DNA of 64,000 bases, taken from contig NZ_BMRO01000004.1 in NCBI RefSeq assembly GCF_014648675.1, positions 276,638 through 340,637 on the forward strand. Direction: 5' to 3'. How positions within the stretch are numbered: the first letter of the stretch is position 1; the number at the start of each line of letters is the position of its first letter. Position numbers and translations under genes: made by a program. This document shows positions 35,503 through 44,783 of the stretch, piece by piece. Below the pieces are notes generated by a model. The model was given only the letters and a program-made list of their open reading frames with translations. It searched no databases and was not told where the DNA came from. The DNA is from Actinomadura livida (GTDB taxonomy: Bacteria; Actinomycetota; Actinomycetes; Streptosporangiales; Streptosporangiaceae).

Positions 35503-38154
35503 TCACCGGCCGGAGCAGTCCGGGTCGATGCTTCCGGCCGGGCCGGTGCCGATGAAGCCGAACGTGGTGGTGGCCCCCGCGGCCAGGGACCCGTTCCACG
35601 ACTCGTTCGCCGCGGTGACCGCCGTGCCCTCCCGCGTCACCTTGGCGCCCCAGGACTGGGTGACGGTCTGGCCGCCGCCGAACGTCCAGGAGACCTGCCA
35701 TGCCGTGAGCGGGTCCGTCCCGGTGTTGCGGACGGTGACCTCACCCTGGAAACCGCCCTGCCAAGACCCCGTCGTCTCGTAGGAGGCACTGCACGCGGTC
35801 CCGGCGGGGGGAGTGGTCGGGGTGGTGGTCGGGGTGGTCGGCGTGCTGGTCGGTGTGGTGTCGGAGGTGTCGCCGTAGATGACGCCACGGCCGTTCGTGC
35901 CGAGATAGACGCGGCCGTAGACGCGCGGGTCGCCGGTGAGGGCCTCGCCCGCGTTGCCGTACTGGTGCTGGTCGTCGTTGATGCGCGTCCAGGTGCCGCC
36001 CGCGTCGTTCGACCGGAACAGCCCGGTCACGCCGCCGACCGTCCCCATCAGGTAGAGCGCCTGGTGGCTCGCGCCCGGGGCGGCCTTGCCGAAGCCCACG
36101 TTCACGGCGTCGGAGATGTTCGAGATCTTGGTGAAGCTCGCGCCGGAGTCGGTCGAATGGAACAGGCCGGTGTCGCCCGCGAGCCAGATGTCGCCCTCCT
36201 CGCCGGGCAGCGCCTTGACGTGGACCCCGCTGGTCGGCAGCCCGGACGCCGCCGCCGAGAACGACGCGCCTCCGTTGGTGCTGACGTAGAAGCGGCCGCC
36301 CGAGACCGCGTAGAACTTGCTCGCGTTCACCCGGTCCGACTCGACGATCGCGTTGGCGGGCACGCCGGACGACTGGCTCCAGCCGGTGCCGAACCCCACC
36401 GAGTGGACGACCGGCTGGCCGCTGTCACCGGGCGCCCAGACGAAACGGCCGCCGTCCGCCGCGGCGGCGACCGTGCCGCCGTTGTTGACGCCGCCGGGCT
36501 CGGTGCCCTGGAACCAGTTCGCCCCGCCGTCCGTCGAGAACGCCACATGGCTGTCGTCCGGGCGGTCCGAGTCGGTGAAGTTGCCCGCCCGCACGACCAC
36601 GCCCGGATTCGCCTCGGCGTAGTCGAGGCTGGTCGTGCTGGTGAACACGGGCTGGGTGAACATCGTCCGCGGAACGGCCCCGAGGTCGGCGTGCCGGAAC
36701 CCGCCGATGTCGCCGAGCCCGCTGATCAGCGGCGCGCCGGACGGCGGGCTGACCAGGTCCAGGACGGCGGTCTCCTCCAGCCCCCGCACCATCGGCCGGA
36801 TCCCGATCTGGCCGCCCGCGTCCCACTTGGTGAGGTCCTCGGTGCCGTAGATCGTCGCGCCCGTCCCGTACATCAGCCGGTCGGAGTCGAACGGGTCGAT
36901 CTCCACCGACTCGTTCATCCAGCCGAGCTTCGGGGCCACCTCGGGCGGCGCCGGGTTGGCCCCGAACGTCAGCCAGGGCACCTCCGAGATGTCGTGGGTG
37001 TAGCGGAAGCTCCGGTCCGGGTAGCTCGTCCAGTCCCAGATGCGCGTCCAGGTCGCGCCGGCGTCCGTGCTCCGCCACATGATCATGTCGGGCCACCAGG
37101 ACACCTGCGTGGCGACCATCAGCGTCTCGGGGTCCTGCCGGTCGATCGTCAGGCCGCTGTAGCCGAAGTACGCGTCGGAACTGCTGGACGGCACGGGGCT
37201 GATCTGCGTCCACGCACCGGAGCGCGTGTCGAGCTTCCACACGTCCCCCTTAGCGCCGTCGTAGGGGCCCGCGGTGTCGCTGGTCGCGATGTAGAGGACG
37301 TGGTTGGTCGCGTCCAGCACGCCCTTGTGCGCGATGTAACCCGTGGGCTGGCCGGGCACCCGTTCCCAGGTCGCGCCCGCGTCGGTGCTGCGGTAGACGG
37401 TGTTCTGCTTGTCCGCGACGCCGGCGTAGATCGTCCTGGTCGGCGCGCCCGCCGTGCCGTCGCTCTCGTCGAACGTCACCCAGACCACGCCCGGCCGGTG
37501 ACTGCCGTACCCGCTGCTGTCACCGGGATCGTCGGCGTAGTCGCCCGGGTTGGGGAAGCTGTTCACCTTCGCCCAGGTCGCGCCCTGGTCGGTGCTCCGC
37601 CACAGCCCGTTGCCCTCGGGCGTCCCCAGGTAGAGCACCCGGTTGTCGTGGGGGTCGACCGCGAGCCGTTCGCCCATCCCGCGTCCCGGCATGTTGCCGC
37701 CCAGCTTGAACGGCAGTTCCGCCGTCCGCCACGTCCTGCCCCGGTCGGACGAACTCAGCACCGCGCCGTTGTTGGGGTCCCAGTCATTGGTGTACATCCC
37801 GGCGGCCGCATAGACCCGGTTCGCGTCCACCGGATCGGCGGCCAGGCTGACCACGCCGTTGTACCCCCACTTGTCCCACCCGACCCAGTCCAGCAGCGGC
37901 ACCCACTGCCTTCCCGACTGGTCCCACCGATAGGCCCCGCCGATGTCCGTGCGCGCGTAGACGAGGTTTCTCTCCTTGCGGCTGAAAATGATGCCGGGTA
38001 CGAATCCGCCCCCGTCGATCCGCACGTTCTTCCAGGCATAGGCCTCGGCGGCGGGCGCCGCGGGCGCGGCGGTGGCGACCCCCACCACCGCCCCGGCGAC
38101 CAGCGCCAACGTGGCCGCGACGGCCCCCACCGCGCGAGTGAACGATCTCCGCAT
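35503..38154 (-). CDS. Secreted GH74 xyloglucanase with C-terminal CBM2
   Basis: 883 residues from ATG 38154 (MRRSFTRAVGAVAATLALVA), with GGAGGG 8 nt upstream; a further upstream ATG at 38181 is less likely. A signal peptide is followed by the two seven-bladed propellers of GH74 with BNR/Asp-box repeats (SSDRGRTWRT, STDQGATWAK, STDAGATWER). Likely catalytic acids are in ARTDIGGAYRW and GLGDIGGFRHADL. A Thr/Pro linker leads to a CBM2 cellulose-binding module (last ~100 residues, GSWQGGFQGEVTVRNTG). It cleaves xyloglucan in plant cell wall. Inverted repeats at 38201-38233 upstream may be regulatory. Confidence 0.96.
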   Translation of the reverse strand: MRRSFTRAVGAVAATLALVAGAVVGVATAAPAAPAAEAYAWKNVRIDGGGFVPGIIFSRKERNLVYARTDIGGAYRWDQSGRQWVPLLDWVGWDKWGYNGVVSLAADPVDANRVYAAAGMYTNDWDPNNGAVLSSSDRGRTWRTAELPFKLGGNMPGRGMGERLAVDPHDNRVLYLGTPEGNGLWRSTDQGATWAKVNSFPNPGDYADDPGDSSGYGSHRPGVVWVTFDESDGTAGAPTRTIYAGVADKQNTVYRSTDAGATWERVPGQPTGYIAHKGVLDATNHVLYIATSDTAGPYDGAKGDVWKLDTRSGAWTQISPVPSSSSDAYFGYSGLTIDRQDPETLMVATQVSWWPDMIMWRSTDAGATWTRIWDWTSYPDRSFRYTHDISEVPWLTFGANPAPPEVAPKLGWMNESVEIDPFDSDRLMYGTGATIYGTEDLTKWDAGGQIGIRPMVRGLEETAVLDLVSPPSGAPLISGLGDIGGFRHADLGAVPRTMFTQPVFTSTTSLDYAEANPGVVVRAGNFTDSDRPDDSHVAFSTDGGANWFQGTEPGGVNNGGTVAAAADGGRFVWAPGDSGQPVVHSVGFGTGWSQSSGVPANAIVESDRVNASKFYAVSGGRFYVSTNGGASFSAAASGLPTSGVHVKALPGEEGDIWLAGDTGLFHSTDSGASFTKISNISDAVNVGFGKAAPGASHQALYLMGTVGGVTGLFRSNDAGGTWTRINDDQHQYGNAGEALTGDPRVYGRVYLGTNGRGVIYGDTSDTTPTSTPTTPTTTPTTPPAGTACSASYETTGSWQGGFQGEVTVRNTGTDPLTAWQVSWTFGGGQTVTQSWGAKVTREGTAVTAANESWNGSLAAGATTTFGFIGTGPAGSIDPDCSGR

Positions 38155-38200
38155 CGGACAAACCCTCCAGGTCGGCGACACCGCTGCCCAGGAGAGTGAT

Positions 38201-38233
38201 CGAAGCGATTCGACTCGTCAACGTGTTTCACGT
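38201..38233. promoter_or_regulatory. Inverted repeats upstream of the GH74 gene
   Basis: TCGAAGCGATTCGA (5-bp arms, about 38200-38213) and ACGTG-TTT-CACGT (38221-38233) lie 45-80 bp before the GH74 start. Each could bind a LacI- or GntR-type repressor. The first does not match the CebR box as I know it. Low certainty. Confidence 0.3.
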
Positions 38234-38341
38234 GGCGCCGCGGCGCTCCGCGGAATTGCCCGTTCAACCAGCCCCGACAAGGCTCGACCCGATGAAAGAA
38301 GACCCTGTGGATTTCACGGAAAAGCGGAATGGCGCCGGTTC

Positions 38342-39847
38342 TCAGGCGCGTCCGAGGGACGCGCGGGCCCACCGCGCCGCCTGGAGGGCGAGTTCGTCCT
38401 GCCGCTCCCGTCCGCTGTCGTACCGGATCTCGGACACCAGGTTGCCGACGCCGAAGAAGACGACGGCACCGCCGTCCGGGCCGGTCGTCGCGAAGGCGGC
38501 CTCGCCGAGGCCGGAGAGCGGCGTGACCCGCTCGGTCGCGTTCTGCTTCTCCTCGGCGAGCAGCCGGCGGGCCGCCGCCGTGCTCGCCGCGGTGCGGAGC
38601 GTGAGCCTGAGCCGCTCGTCCCCGTCCGCCGTGGCGGAGGTCTGCCAGACGCACTCCTTGCGCGGCTGGCCGGTGTCCGAGTCGGGGCTCTCGTCGGCGT
38701 GGTTGTGGAACGTGCGCACCAGCTCGCCCGCCTGCTCGGCGGTGATGAGCCCGCACGGGGCGGGCGCGGTCGCGAAGCGCACCGGTTCCGCCGTACTCGA
38801 GGACGGGGACGGCGTCTCCCGCGCCACCGGTGGCGGCGGCTCCTCCCGATCGCGAAGCACGATGACCAGCACGGTCACGACGACCATCACCGTCGCCACC
38901 GCGACGGCGAGGGCCGCGACGAGCCAGCCCCGGCCGGTCTTCGGCGGCCCGGCGGGAACGGTGGGACGCCCGTCATAGGCGGGATGCGGCGACGTGACCG
39001 GGGCGGCCGGTGGGGGAGGAGCCGTGTGCTCGCCCGTCACCAGTCCCCGCAGGAACGCCTCGGCCGCTTCCGCGTCGAGGCGCGCGGCCGGGTCCTTGAC
39101 CAGGAGCCCCTTCAGCAGCGGTTCGAGCGTCCCGGCGGCGCGGGGCGGGTCCGGCTCGTCCGCCAGGACGGCCCCGAGCGTCCCCATCATGCTGCTGCGG
39201 GCGAAGGGCGAGCGGCCCTCGGTCAGGGCGTACAGCGTCGCACCCAGGGACCACAGGTCGGAGGCGGGGCCGCTGAGGTCGTCCCGCACCCGCTCGGGCG
39301 CCATGTAGGCCGGGGACCCGATCAGCGAACCCGGTCGCGTGAGCGTGGCGTCGCCCTCCAGCGCGGCGATGCCGAAGTCGGTGAGGACGGCGCGTCCGTC
39401 CTCGCGGAGGAAGATGTTGGCGGGCTTGACGTCCCTGTGGAGCACACCTTGGGCGTGGGCGGTGCGGAGGGCACCGAGGATCTCCAGGCCGATGCGCGCC
39501 ACCCGGTCGGGCGGCAGCGGGCCGTCGGCGGCGAGCACCGTGTCCAGGGAGCGGCCGGGAAGCAGGTCCATGACGATGCACGGCCCGTCCTCCTCGACCA
39601 CGACGTCGTGCACGGTGACGATCGACCGGTGCTGGAGCAGAGCGGCCGCCCTGGCCTCGCGCAGGGCGCGCTGTGCCGCGTGCTCGCGCTGCTGCGCGCT
39701 CAGATGGCCGGGGAGCAGGAGTTCCTTGACCGCCACGTCCCGGCCGAGCAGCTCGTCGCGGGCGAGCCAGACCACGCCCATCCCGCCCTCGCCGAGGCGC
39801 CGGACGAGCCGGTAGCGGCCGGCGAGCGTGCGCGGCGGCGCTGTCAC
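38342..39847 (-). CDS. Receptor-type Ser/Thr protein kinase (downstream of a kinase pair)
   Basis: 501 residues from GTG 39847, overlapping the stop of the upstream kinase in GTGA. Kinase domain (about 10-270): GEGGMGVVW, Lys41 in VAVKE, HRDVKPANIF (Asp139), DFG (Asp157) and APE are all present. One membrane helix (about 308-331) follows. The extracytoplasmic part (about 345-501) begins APCGLITAEQAGELVRTF and has a second Cys in KECVWQTS, resembling the Cys-pair pattern of DUF3558 lipoproteins. It probably senses a cell-envelope signal together with its twin. Confidence 0.92.
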   Translation of the reverse strand: MTAPPRTLAGRYRLVRRLGEGGMGVVWLARDELLGRDVAVKELLLPGHLSAQQREHAAQRALREARAAALLQHRSIVTVHDVVVEEDGPCIVMDLLPGRSLDTVLAADGPLPPDRVARIGLEILGALRTAHAQGVLHRDVKPANIFLREDGRAVLTDFGIAALEGDATLTRPGSLIGSPAYMAPERVRDDLSGPASDLWSLGATLYALTEGRSPFARSSMMGTLGAVLADEPDPPRAAGTLEPLLKGLLVKDPAARLDAEAAEAFLRGLVTGEHTAPPPPAAPVTSPHPAYDGRPTVPAGPPKTGRGWLVAALAVAVATVMVVVTVLVIVLRDREEPPPPVARETPSPSSSTAEPVRFATAPAPCGLITAEQAGELVRTFHNHADESPDSDTGQPRKECVWQTSATADGDERLRLTLRTAASTAAARRLLAEEKQNATERVTPLSGLGEAAFATTGPDGGAVVFFGVGNLVSEIRYDSGRERQDELALQAARWARASLGRA

Positions 39848-41391
39848 GCCGCCGCCCGCGCGATCTGCCGCGCCGTCTCGCGGACCTCGCCGGGGGACGC
39901 GGTGCCGCGCTCGTACATGTGCTCGACCCGCAGCACCGAATTCTTCACCCGCAGCACCACACCGGATATGTCCATGGGCTTAGACAGACCCGTGGAAGTG
40001 TAGGTGAAGGCTTCGTCGCCCACCCCGTTGAGGTTGGTCGCCCCGCTTTCCCGCGCCTTTACGTGGTTCACGTCGATCTCGGGCCATCCCCAGTAATGGA
40101 CCCCGCCCCGGGACGCGTTCTTCGTGCTCACGAATTTGTTGTGCGCCTCGGCCGGCGACCGCGACGGCGGCCCACCGGCGGCGCGGCCGAGATCAGTGAT
40201 CACGACTCCGCGTTTCGCGGCGGCCCACCCGCAGGAATCGTCCTCGTCCTCGACCAGCGGCTTTCCCTGCCGGAGCAGGCGGCTCACCTGCTGCCGGGTG
40301 AGCAGCCCGCACAGGTCGAGCGCGGGAGGGGACGGCGTCGCGGACGGCGTCGCCTGCGGGCTGGAAGACGCCGCCTGCGGCGCGGCCGACCCCGCCGCCC
40401 CCTGAGTCGGCCGGGGCTCATCCCCTCCGTTGGAGGCATTGACGGCCAAGGCGACGATGAACAAGGCGCCGGTCGTGACCAATGCGACGCCCGCCGCGAC
40501 GGGAATCCATATACGCCGAGGGTCTTTCTTCGGGGGAGCGGGCGGAGGCATGGGAGCGGCACCGGGCAGCCCGGACGGCATTCCGGCGGACACATTTCGC
40601 AGAACCCGCCGCACGTCCTCCGGCTTCGGCCGAGCGTGCGGCTCCTTCTGCAGCAGATACCACAGCAGCGGCGAAAGGGACCCTGCCCGCCGCGGCGGCG
40701 CCGGTTCCTCGGTCAGCACGGCCCCGAGCGTCGCCATCGAGCTTTCCCGCTCGAACGGCGGCCTTCCCTCGACCGCCGCGTAAAGGGTGGCGCCGAGCGA
40801 CCAGAGATCGGACTCGGGGCCGCCCGGCTGCTCCCGCAGCCGCTCAGGGGCGATGTATCCGGGCGAGCCGACGAACGTCCCGGTGCGGGTGAGGCCCGGG
40901 TCCGCCTCGATGCTCGCGATGCCGAAGTCGGTCAGCACGACCCGGCCGTCCTCGGCGAGGAGCACGTTGCTGGGCTTGACGTCCCGGTGCACGACGCCCT
41001 TCTGGTGCGCGGCGTCGAGCGCGTCCAGCACCTGCAGGGCGATCTGGGCCGCGACCTGGGGCGTGCGCGGGCCGTCCCGCCGGAGCACCTCGCCGAGGGA
41101 CGCGCCGCTCACCAGCTCCATGACGATCCACGGCCGCTCGTCCTCGATCACCACGTCGTGCACGGTGATGACGCCGGGATGGTCGACCAGCGCCGCCGCC
41201 CGCGCCTCCCGCTGCGCCCGCGCGGTCGCCACGCGGCGCTCCTCCGCGGTGAGGACGTCCGGGAAGACGATCTCCTTGACCGCCACGGTGCGGCGCAGCG
41301 TCTCGTCCGCGGCCGACCAGACGGTGCCCATCCCGCCGCTGCCGAGCCGTTCCCGGAGGCGGTACCGCCCGGCGAGCACCCGTTCGGACAT
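39844..41391 (-). CDS. Receptor-type Ser/Thr protein kinase (upstream of a kinase pair)
   Basis: 515 residues from ATG 41391 (MSERVLAGRYRLRERLG); the longer frame upstream is not protein-like. Kinase motifs: GSGGMGTVW, Lys39 in VAVKE, HRDVKPSNVL (Asp137), DFG (Asp155), APE. Membrane helix about 294-317. The ectodomain starts DLCGLLTRQQVSRLLRQGKP with a second Cys in SCGWAAAK, again DUF3558-like. It is clearly a paralogue of the following kinase. The GTGA overlap implies the two are made together and may form a heteromer. The gene is divergent from the SCP2-like operon. Confidence 0.92.
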   Translation of the reverse strand: MSERVLAGRYRLRERLGSGGMGTVWSAADETLRRTVAVKEIVFPDVLTAEERRVATARAQREARAAALVDHPGVITVHDVVIEDERPWIVMELVSGASLGEVLRRDGPRTPQVAAQIALQVLDALDAAHQKGVVHRDVKPSNVLLAEDGRVVLTDFGIASIEADPGLTRTGTFVGSPGYIAPERLREQPGGPESDLWSLGATLYAAVEGRPPFERESSMATLGAVLTEEPAPPRRAGSLSPLLWYLLQKEPHARPKPEDVRRVLRNVSAGMPSGLPGAAPMPPPAPPKKDPRRIWIPVAAGVALVTTGALFIVALAVNASNGGDEPRPTQGAAGSAAPQAASSSPQATPSATPSPPALDLCGLLTRQQVSRLLRQGKPLVEDEDDSCGWAAAKRGVVITDLGRAAGGPPSRSPAEAHNKFVSTKNASRGGVHYWGWPEIDVNHVKARESGATNLNGVGDEAFTYTSTGLSKPMDISGVVLRVKNSVLRVEHMYERGTASPGEVRETARQIARAAA

Positions 41392-41572
41392 CTGAGCGTC
41401 GGTCCTTCCCCATCGATCCGAGCGCGCGTCGAACACACGGTAGCGCCTGGAGATCACCTCGGACGAAGCGGAGAAATGCCCCACTTTGACCAGATATTGG
41501 CCATTAAATCCCCGTGTGTCGCAATCGGTCGGGTATAGCGCTCGCTGAAAGCGCTGGGGAGGAGTTCCGATC

Positions 41573-41980
41573 ATGACCGCACCACTCAAGGCCGGGCCGG
41601 GCCGGGACTGGGCCGACGCCTTCGCCGCGGCCAGCAACGATGATCCCGAGATCCAGGCCCACGGCAAGTACTTCACCTGCACCTACCTCCTCGACGCCAC
41701 CGACCGCAGCTACGCGATCAAGGTGGAGTCGGGGCGGGTCACCGAGGTCACGACGGACCCGGGTCCGCTCGACGTGCCCTACCAGTTCGCGATCCGGGCG
41801 AGCACCGACACCTGGCGCGGCTTCGGCGAGCCGGTGCCCGCGCCGATGCACCACGGGATCTGGGCCGCCAGCTTCCAGCGGGACATGCGGCTCGAAGGGG
41901 ACATCCTGGTCCTCATGCAGAACCTGCGCTGCATCACCCGGCAGATCGAACTGCTCCGCGTCGTCGGCTCACCGGTCTGA
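41573..41980 (+). CDS. SCP2-like (sterol carrier fold) small protein
   Basis: 135 residues from ATG 41573, with GGAGGAG upstream. The sequence (DRSYAIKVESGRVTEVTTDPGPLDVPYQFAIRAS, FGEPVPAPMHHG, DILVLMQNLRCITRQIELLR) has the alternating beta pattern and 'X.A.TDTWRGF' centre of SCP2 sterol-binding domains; recognition is by pattern, not certain. Such proteins bind lipids or hydrophobic substrates. It is 14 bp from the following hydrolase, likely an operon. An inverted repeat AGCGCT...AGCGCT at 41537-41555 lies just upstream and could regulate it. Confidence 0.65.
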   Translation: MTAPLKAGPGRDWADAFAAASNDDPEIQAHGKYFTCTYLLDATDRSYAIKVESGRVTEVTTDPGPLDVPYQFAIRASTDTWRGFGEPVPAPMHHGIWAASFQRDMRLEGDILVLMQNLRCITRQIELLRVVGSPV

Positions 41981-41994
41981 GGAAGGAGATCACC

Positions 41995-42849
41995 GTGAGC
42001 AGGATTTCCCCGGTCACCGGGCACTACGTGACAGTCGAGGCCGACGGCCTGGAGTACAAGGTCTTCTACCTGGAGAACGGCACCGGGCAGCCTCTGGTCT
42101 GCCAGCACACCGCGGGATGCCACAACCACCAGTGGCGCGACCTGCTGGAGGACACGGAGATCACCGCGAACCACCGCGTGATCGCCTACGACCTGCCCCG
42201 CCACGGCAAGTCCGACCCGCCCGAGAACACCGAGTGGTGGAAGGAGGAGTACAAGCTCACCGCGGACCACTTCGTCAACTTCATCGTCGCCCTCTGCGAC
42301 GCCCTGGAACTCGAAGACCCGATCTTCATGGGCTCCTCGTTCGGCGGAAACGTCGCACTCCAGCTCGCCCTGCGCCACCCCGACCGTTTCGCGGGCGTCC
42401 TGTCGGTCGAGGGCGCCGACTACTCACCCGGCTTCTACCTCGACTGGTGGCAGCACCCGCACGCCAACGCCGCCCAGGTGTGCGCGAGCGGCGTGTGGGA
42501 CCTGATGGCCCCCCAGTCACCCGAGTCCGACCGCTGGAAGACCTGGTTCTACTACTCCCAGGGCTCCGAGGCGTTCAAGGGCGACCTGCACTTCTACTCC
42601 GTCGACCACGACCTCCGCGAGGACCTGGACAAGATCGACGGCAACCGATGCCCCGTGGTGATGCTCACCGGCGAGTACGACTACCTCACCACCCCGGAGG
42701 ACAGCGCCCGCACCGCCGACGCGATCCAGAACGCCACCTTCATCAAGATGGAGGAAATCGGCCACTTCCCGATGAGCGAGAACCACCGCGTCTTCCGCGA
42801 CTACCTACTAGAGGCCCTGAAAACCCTAGAAACCAAAACCTCCGCCTAG
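41995..42849 (+). CDS. Alpha/beta hydrolase
   Basis: 284 residues from GTG 41995 with a strong AGGAAGGAG ribosome site. Alpha/beta-hydrolase landmarks: VCQHTAGCHNHQWRDL (oxyanion strand), YDLPRHGKSDPP, nucleophile elbow GSSFGGN (Ser near 110), acid in LTGEYDYLTTPED, and His in EEIGHFPMSENH. The triad Ser-Asp-His is complete. The likely partner is the SCP2-like protein encoded 14 bp upstream, suggesting action on a hydrophobic ester or a C-C cleavage substrate. Exact activity unknown. A few rare-looking codons near the 3' end (CTACTAGAG) are noted. Confidence 0.92.
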   Translation: MSRISPVTGHYVTVEADGLEYKVFYLENGTGQPLVCQHTAGCHNHQWRDLLEDTEITANHRVIAYDLPRHGKSDPPENTEWWKEEYKLTADHFVNFIVALCDALELEDPIFMGSSFGGNVALQLALRHPDRFAGVLSVEGADYSPGFYLDWWQHPHANAAQVCASGVWDLMAPQSPESDRWKTWFYYSQGSEAFKGDLHFYSVDHDLREDLDKIDGNRCPVVMLTGEYDYLTTPEDSARTADAIQNATFIKMEEIGHFPMSENHRVFRDYLLEALKTLETKTSA

Positions 42850-42905
42850 CCCCTTCGGGCGGCCGCCACGTCAGGGGCGGGGGCGTGTTCGTGCTGCTGA
42901 TCGGG

Positions 42906-42978
42906 CGCCTCCGGCAGGATTCGAACCTGCGACACCCGCTTTAGGAGAGCGGTGCTCTATCCCCTGAGCTACGGAGGC
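42906..42978 (-). tRNA. tRNA-Arg (CCT)
   Basis: On the minus strand the sequence folds as a full cloverleaf: acceptor GCCTCCG/CGGAGGC, D-arm GCTC...GAGC, anticodon stem CCGCT/AGCGG with loop CTCCTAA (anticodon CCT, reads AGG) and T-arm GCAGG-TTCGAAT-CCTGC. The discriminator is G and CCA is not encoded. Confidence 0.96.
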
Positions 42979-43112
42979 GTGTCGTCGCTCGCGGCAAGAG
43001 CGTAGCGGACGGCACCTACAGGGTAGGGGACGGAACCCGTTGCGCGCTCCCTCTTAAGGGGCGGCTGGGACCTCTAGGCCAGGTGGGGCCGCGGTGGGTA
43101 CGCTTCGGTGCC

Positions 43113-43574
43113 GTGACGGGTCGGCATCGTGGGCAGCCCAGTGGCAGGTCTGCCGAGGACGAGGTGGCTGAGCGTCCGCCCAGAAGCAGGCGGAGGCTCG
43201 CGGTCGCCGCTGGTTCCGGCGTGCTCCTGGTGACGGCTTCCTTAATCGCTTTCGGGCTGCGCGATGAGCCGGCGGACAACGAGCCGCAGACGGCGGCCAC
43301 CTCCGTGCAGCAGCAGGTGCCGGTCATCCCCGGGGGCGAGCCGACGTACGGGGAGTACGTGGCGCCCGAGGCGGAGCCGCAGGTGGCGACGAAGGCGCCG
43401 CCGAAGCCGGCGCCCGTCCCGAAGACCACACCGAGCAGGACGACGCCCGCTGCGGCTCCGACGCCGTCCCGCGCCAGGACCAGGAGGCCGTGCCCGCCGG
43501 AGTGGCAGGAGGTCTGGTGGATGCGCCGGTGGTGCGACGACCGCCGTGATCGCGATGGTGACCGTGGCCGCTGA
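43113..43574 (+). CDS. Small membrane-anchored protein with Pro/Thr-rich tail, function unknown
   Basis: 153 residues from GTG 43113. A charged cytoplasmic N-terminus (about 30 residues) is followed by one membrane helix (LAVAAGSGVLLVTASLIAF). A long Pro/Ala/Thr/Lys-rich outside stretch (APPKPAPVPKTTPSRTTP) follows. The end, CPPEWQEVWWMRRWCDDRRD, holds two cysteines and four Trp. I recognise no family. A TACGCT box lies 8 nt before the start, so the transcript may be nearly leaderless. The C-terminal Cys/Trp patch could be a small folded cap. It precedes a secreted VanY-like gene by 83 bp. Confidence 0.6.
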   Translation: MTGRHRGQPSGRSAEDEVAERPPRSRRRLAVAAGSGVLLVTASLIAFGLRDEPADNEPQTAATSVQQQVPVIPGGEPTYGEYVAPEAEPQVATKAPPKPAPVPKTTPSRTTPAAAPTPSRARTRRPCPPEWQEVWWMRRWCDDRRDRDGDRGR

Positions 43575-43656
43575 ACCGATTACGCACAGGTCATCGTAGA
43601 ACGTGTAGTACCGTTCTGCCGCTGTTCCGCATTTGGGCATCAGGAGGAAAACCACC

Positions 43657-44694
43657 GTGCCGAACCCCCGGTCGGCGGCGCTGACCGCGGTCTTCCTGGT
43701 GATGACCATGCTCGCTCCGCACGGTGTCGCCGTCGCGGCCGACGCCGACTCCGTGGAGTCGCTGCGCCGTGAGGCGTCGAAGGCTCGCACCGAGCTGGAG
43801 AAGGCCACGAAGCAGATGCAGACCCGGAAGAAGGACCTCGCTGCCTCCCAGGTCAAGCTCCGCAGCACGCTGAAGGACCTGGCGGTCGCCGAGGCCGAGC
43901 TGAACCGGATCCGCGAGCCGCTGGCGAGGCTGGCGAACAGCTCCTACCAGCAGAGCGGGGCCGTCGGTTCCATGTCCATCTTCGGCGGCGGCGACCCGGG
44001 CCAGGCGCTGCGTTCGACGGCGGACGTCACGCTCCTCGCCAGGTCGCAGCAGGCCCTTGTGGACCGTGCCGACGAACTGCAGTCGCGGCGCAAGCGCCTC
44101 GCCTCGACCGCCCAGGAGCTCCAGTCGAGCAACGCGGTCGAGCAGACCCGCCTCCAGCAGGAGGTGGACGGGCTGAAGACCAAGTCGGCGCAGCTCACCA
44201 AGCAGCTCAACACGATGCTCGACAAGCTGTCGGTGAGCCGGCTGAAGCGGCTGCAGCTCACGTGCGACGAGGGCCTCGCCACCGAGGCCAAGCAGTTCCC
44301 CAACGGGCTGATCCCGTCGAAGTACCTCTGCGCCCTGCCGCAGAAGGGACACCGGCTCCGCGCGGACGCCGCACTCGGCTTCTACAAGCTGAACGCCGCC
44401 TACAAGCGCCGCTTCGGCCGCGACATGTGCGTCACAGACGCGTACCGGAGCCTGTCCGAGCAGCACTCCGTCTACGCCCGGAGACCCGGTTTCGCAGCCG
44501 TCCCCGGGACGAGCAACCACGGCAAGGGACAGGCGCTCGACCTCTGCGGCGGCATCCAGAGCTCCGGCTCGATCCAGTTCAACTGGATGGAGGCCAATGC
44601 CGAAAAGTACGGCTGGTACCACCCGGCATGGGCCTACAGCAACCCCTTCGAACCCTGGCACTGGGAATTCGGCACCGAATCCGAATACGAGTAA
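43657..44694 (+). CDS. Secreted D,D-carboxypeptidase (VanY family) with N-terminal coiled coil
   Basis: 345 residues from GTG 43657, which follows a perfect AGGAGG (43642-43647). Signal peptide (AALTAVFLVMTMLAPHGVAVAA) is followed by a coiled coil (about 35-200; VESLRREASKARTELEKATKQM, LQQEVDGLKTKSAQLTKQL). The VanY/M15 peptidase domain follows, with VTDAYRSLSEQHSVYA, the zinc site TSNHGKGQALDL and EPWHWEF. It trims the D-Ala terminus of peptidoglycan stems. Coiled coil plus peptidase resembles cell-wall hydrolases tethered to division or secretion complexes. A 45-bp tandem repeat begins 90 bp after the stop. Confidence 0.93.
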   Translation: MPNPRSAALTAVFLVMTMLAPHGVAVAADADSVESLRREASKARTELEKATKQMQTRKKDLAASQVKLRSTLKDLAVAEAELNRIREPLARLANSSYQQSGAVGSMSIFGGGDPGQALRSTADVTLLARSQQALVDRADELQSRRKRLASTAQELQSSNAVEQTRLQQEVDGLKTKSAQLTKQLNTMLDKLSVSRLKRLQLTCDEGLATEAKQFPNGLIPSKYLCALPQKGHRLRADAALGFYKLNAAYKRRFGRDMCVTDAYRSLSEQHSVYARRPGFAAVPGTSNHGKGQALDLCGGIQSSGSIQFNWMEANAEKYGWYHPAWAYSNPFEPWHWEFGTESEYE

Positions 44695-44783
44695 TCCACC
44701 CACCGCCCCCGCCGGAACGGCCGGTCGGAGCCATGTCGGTCTCCTTCGTCCGCGCTCGCGTGCTTGAGATCGGGTCGACCGTC

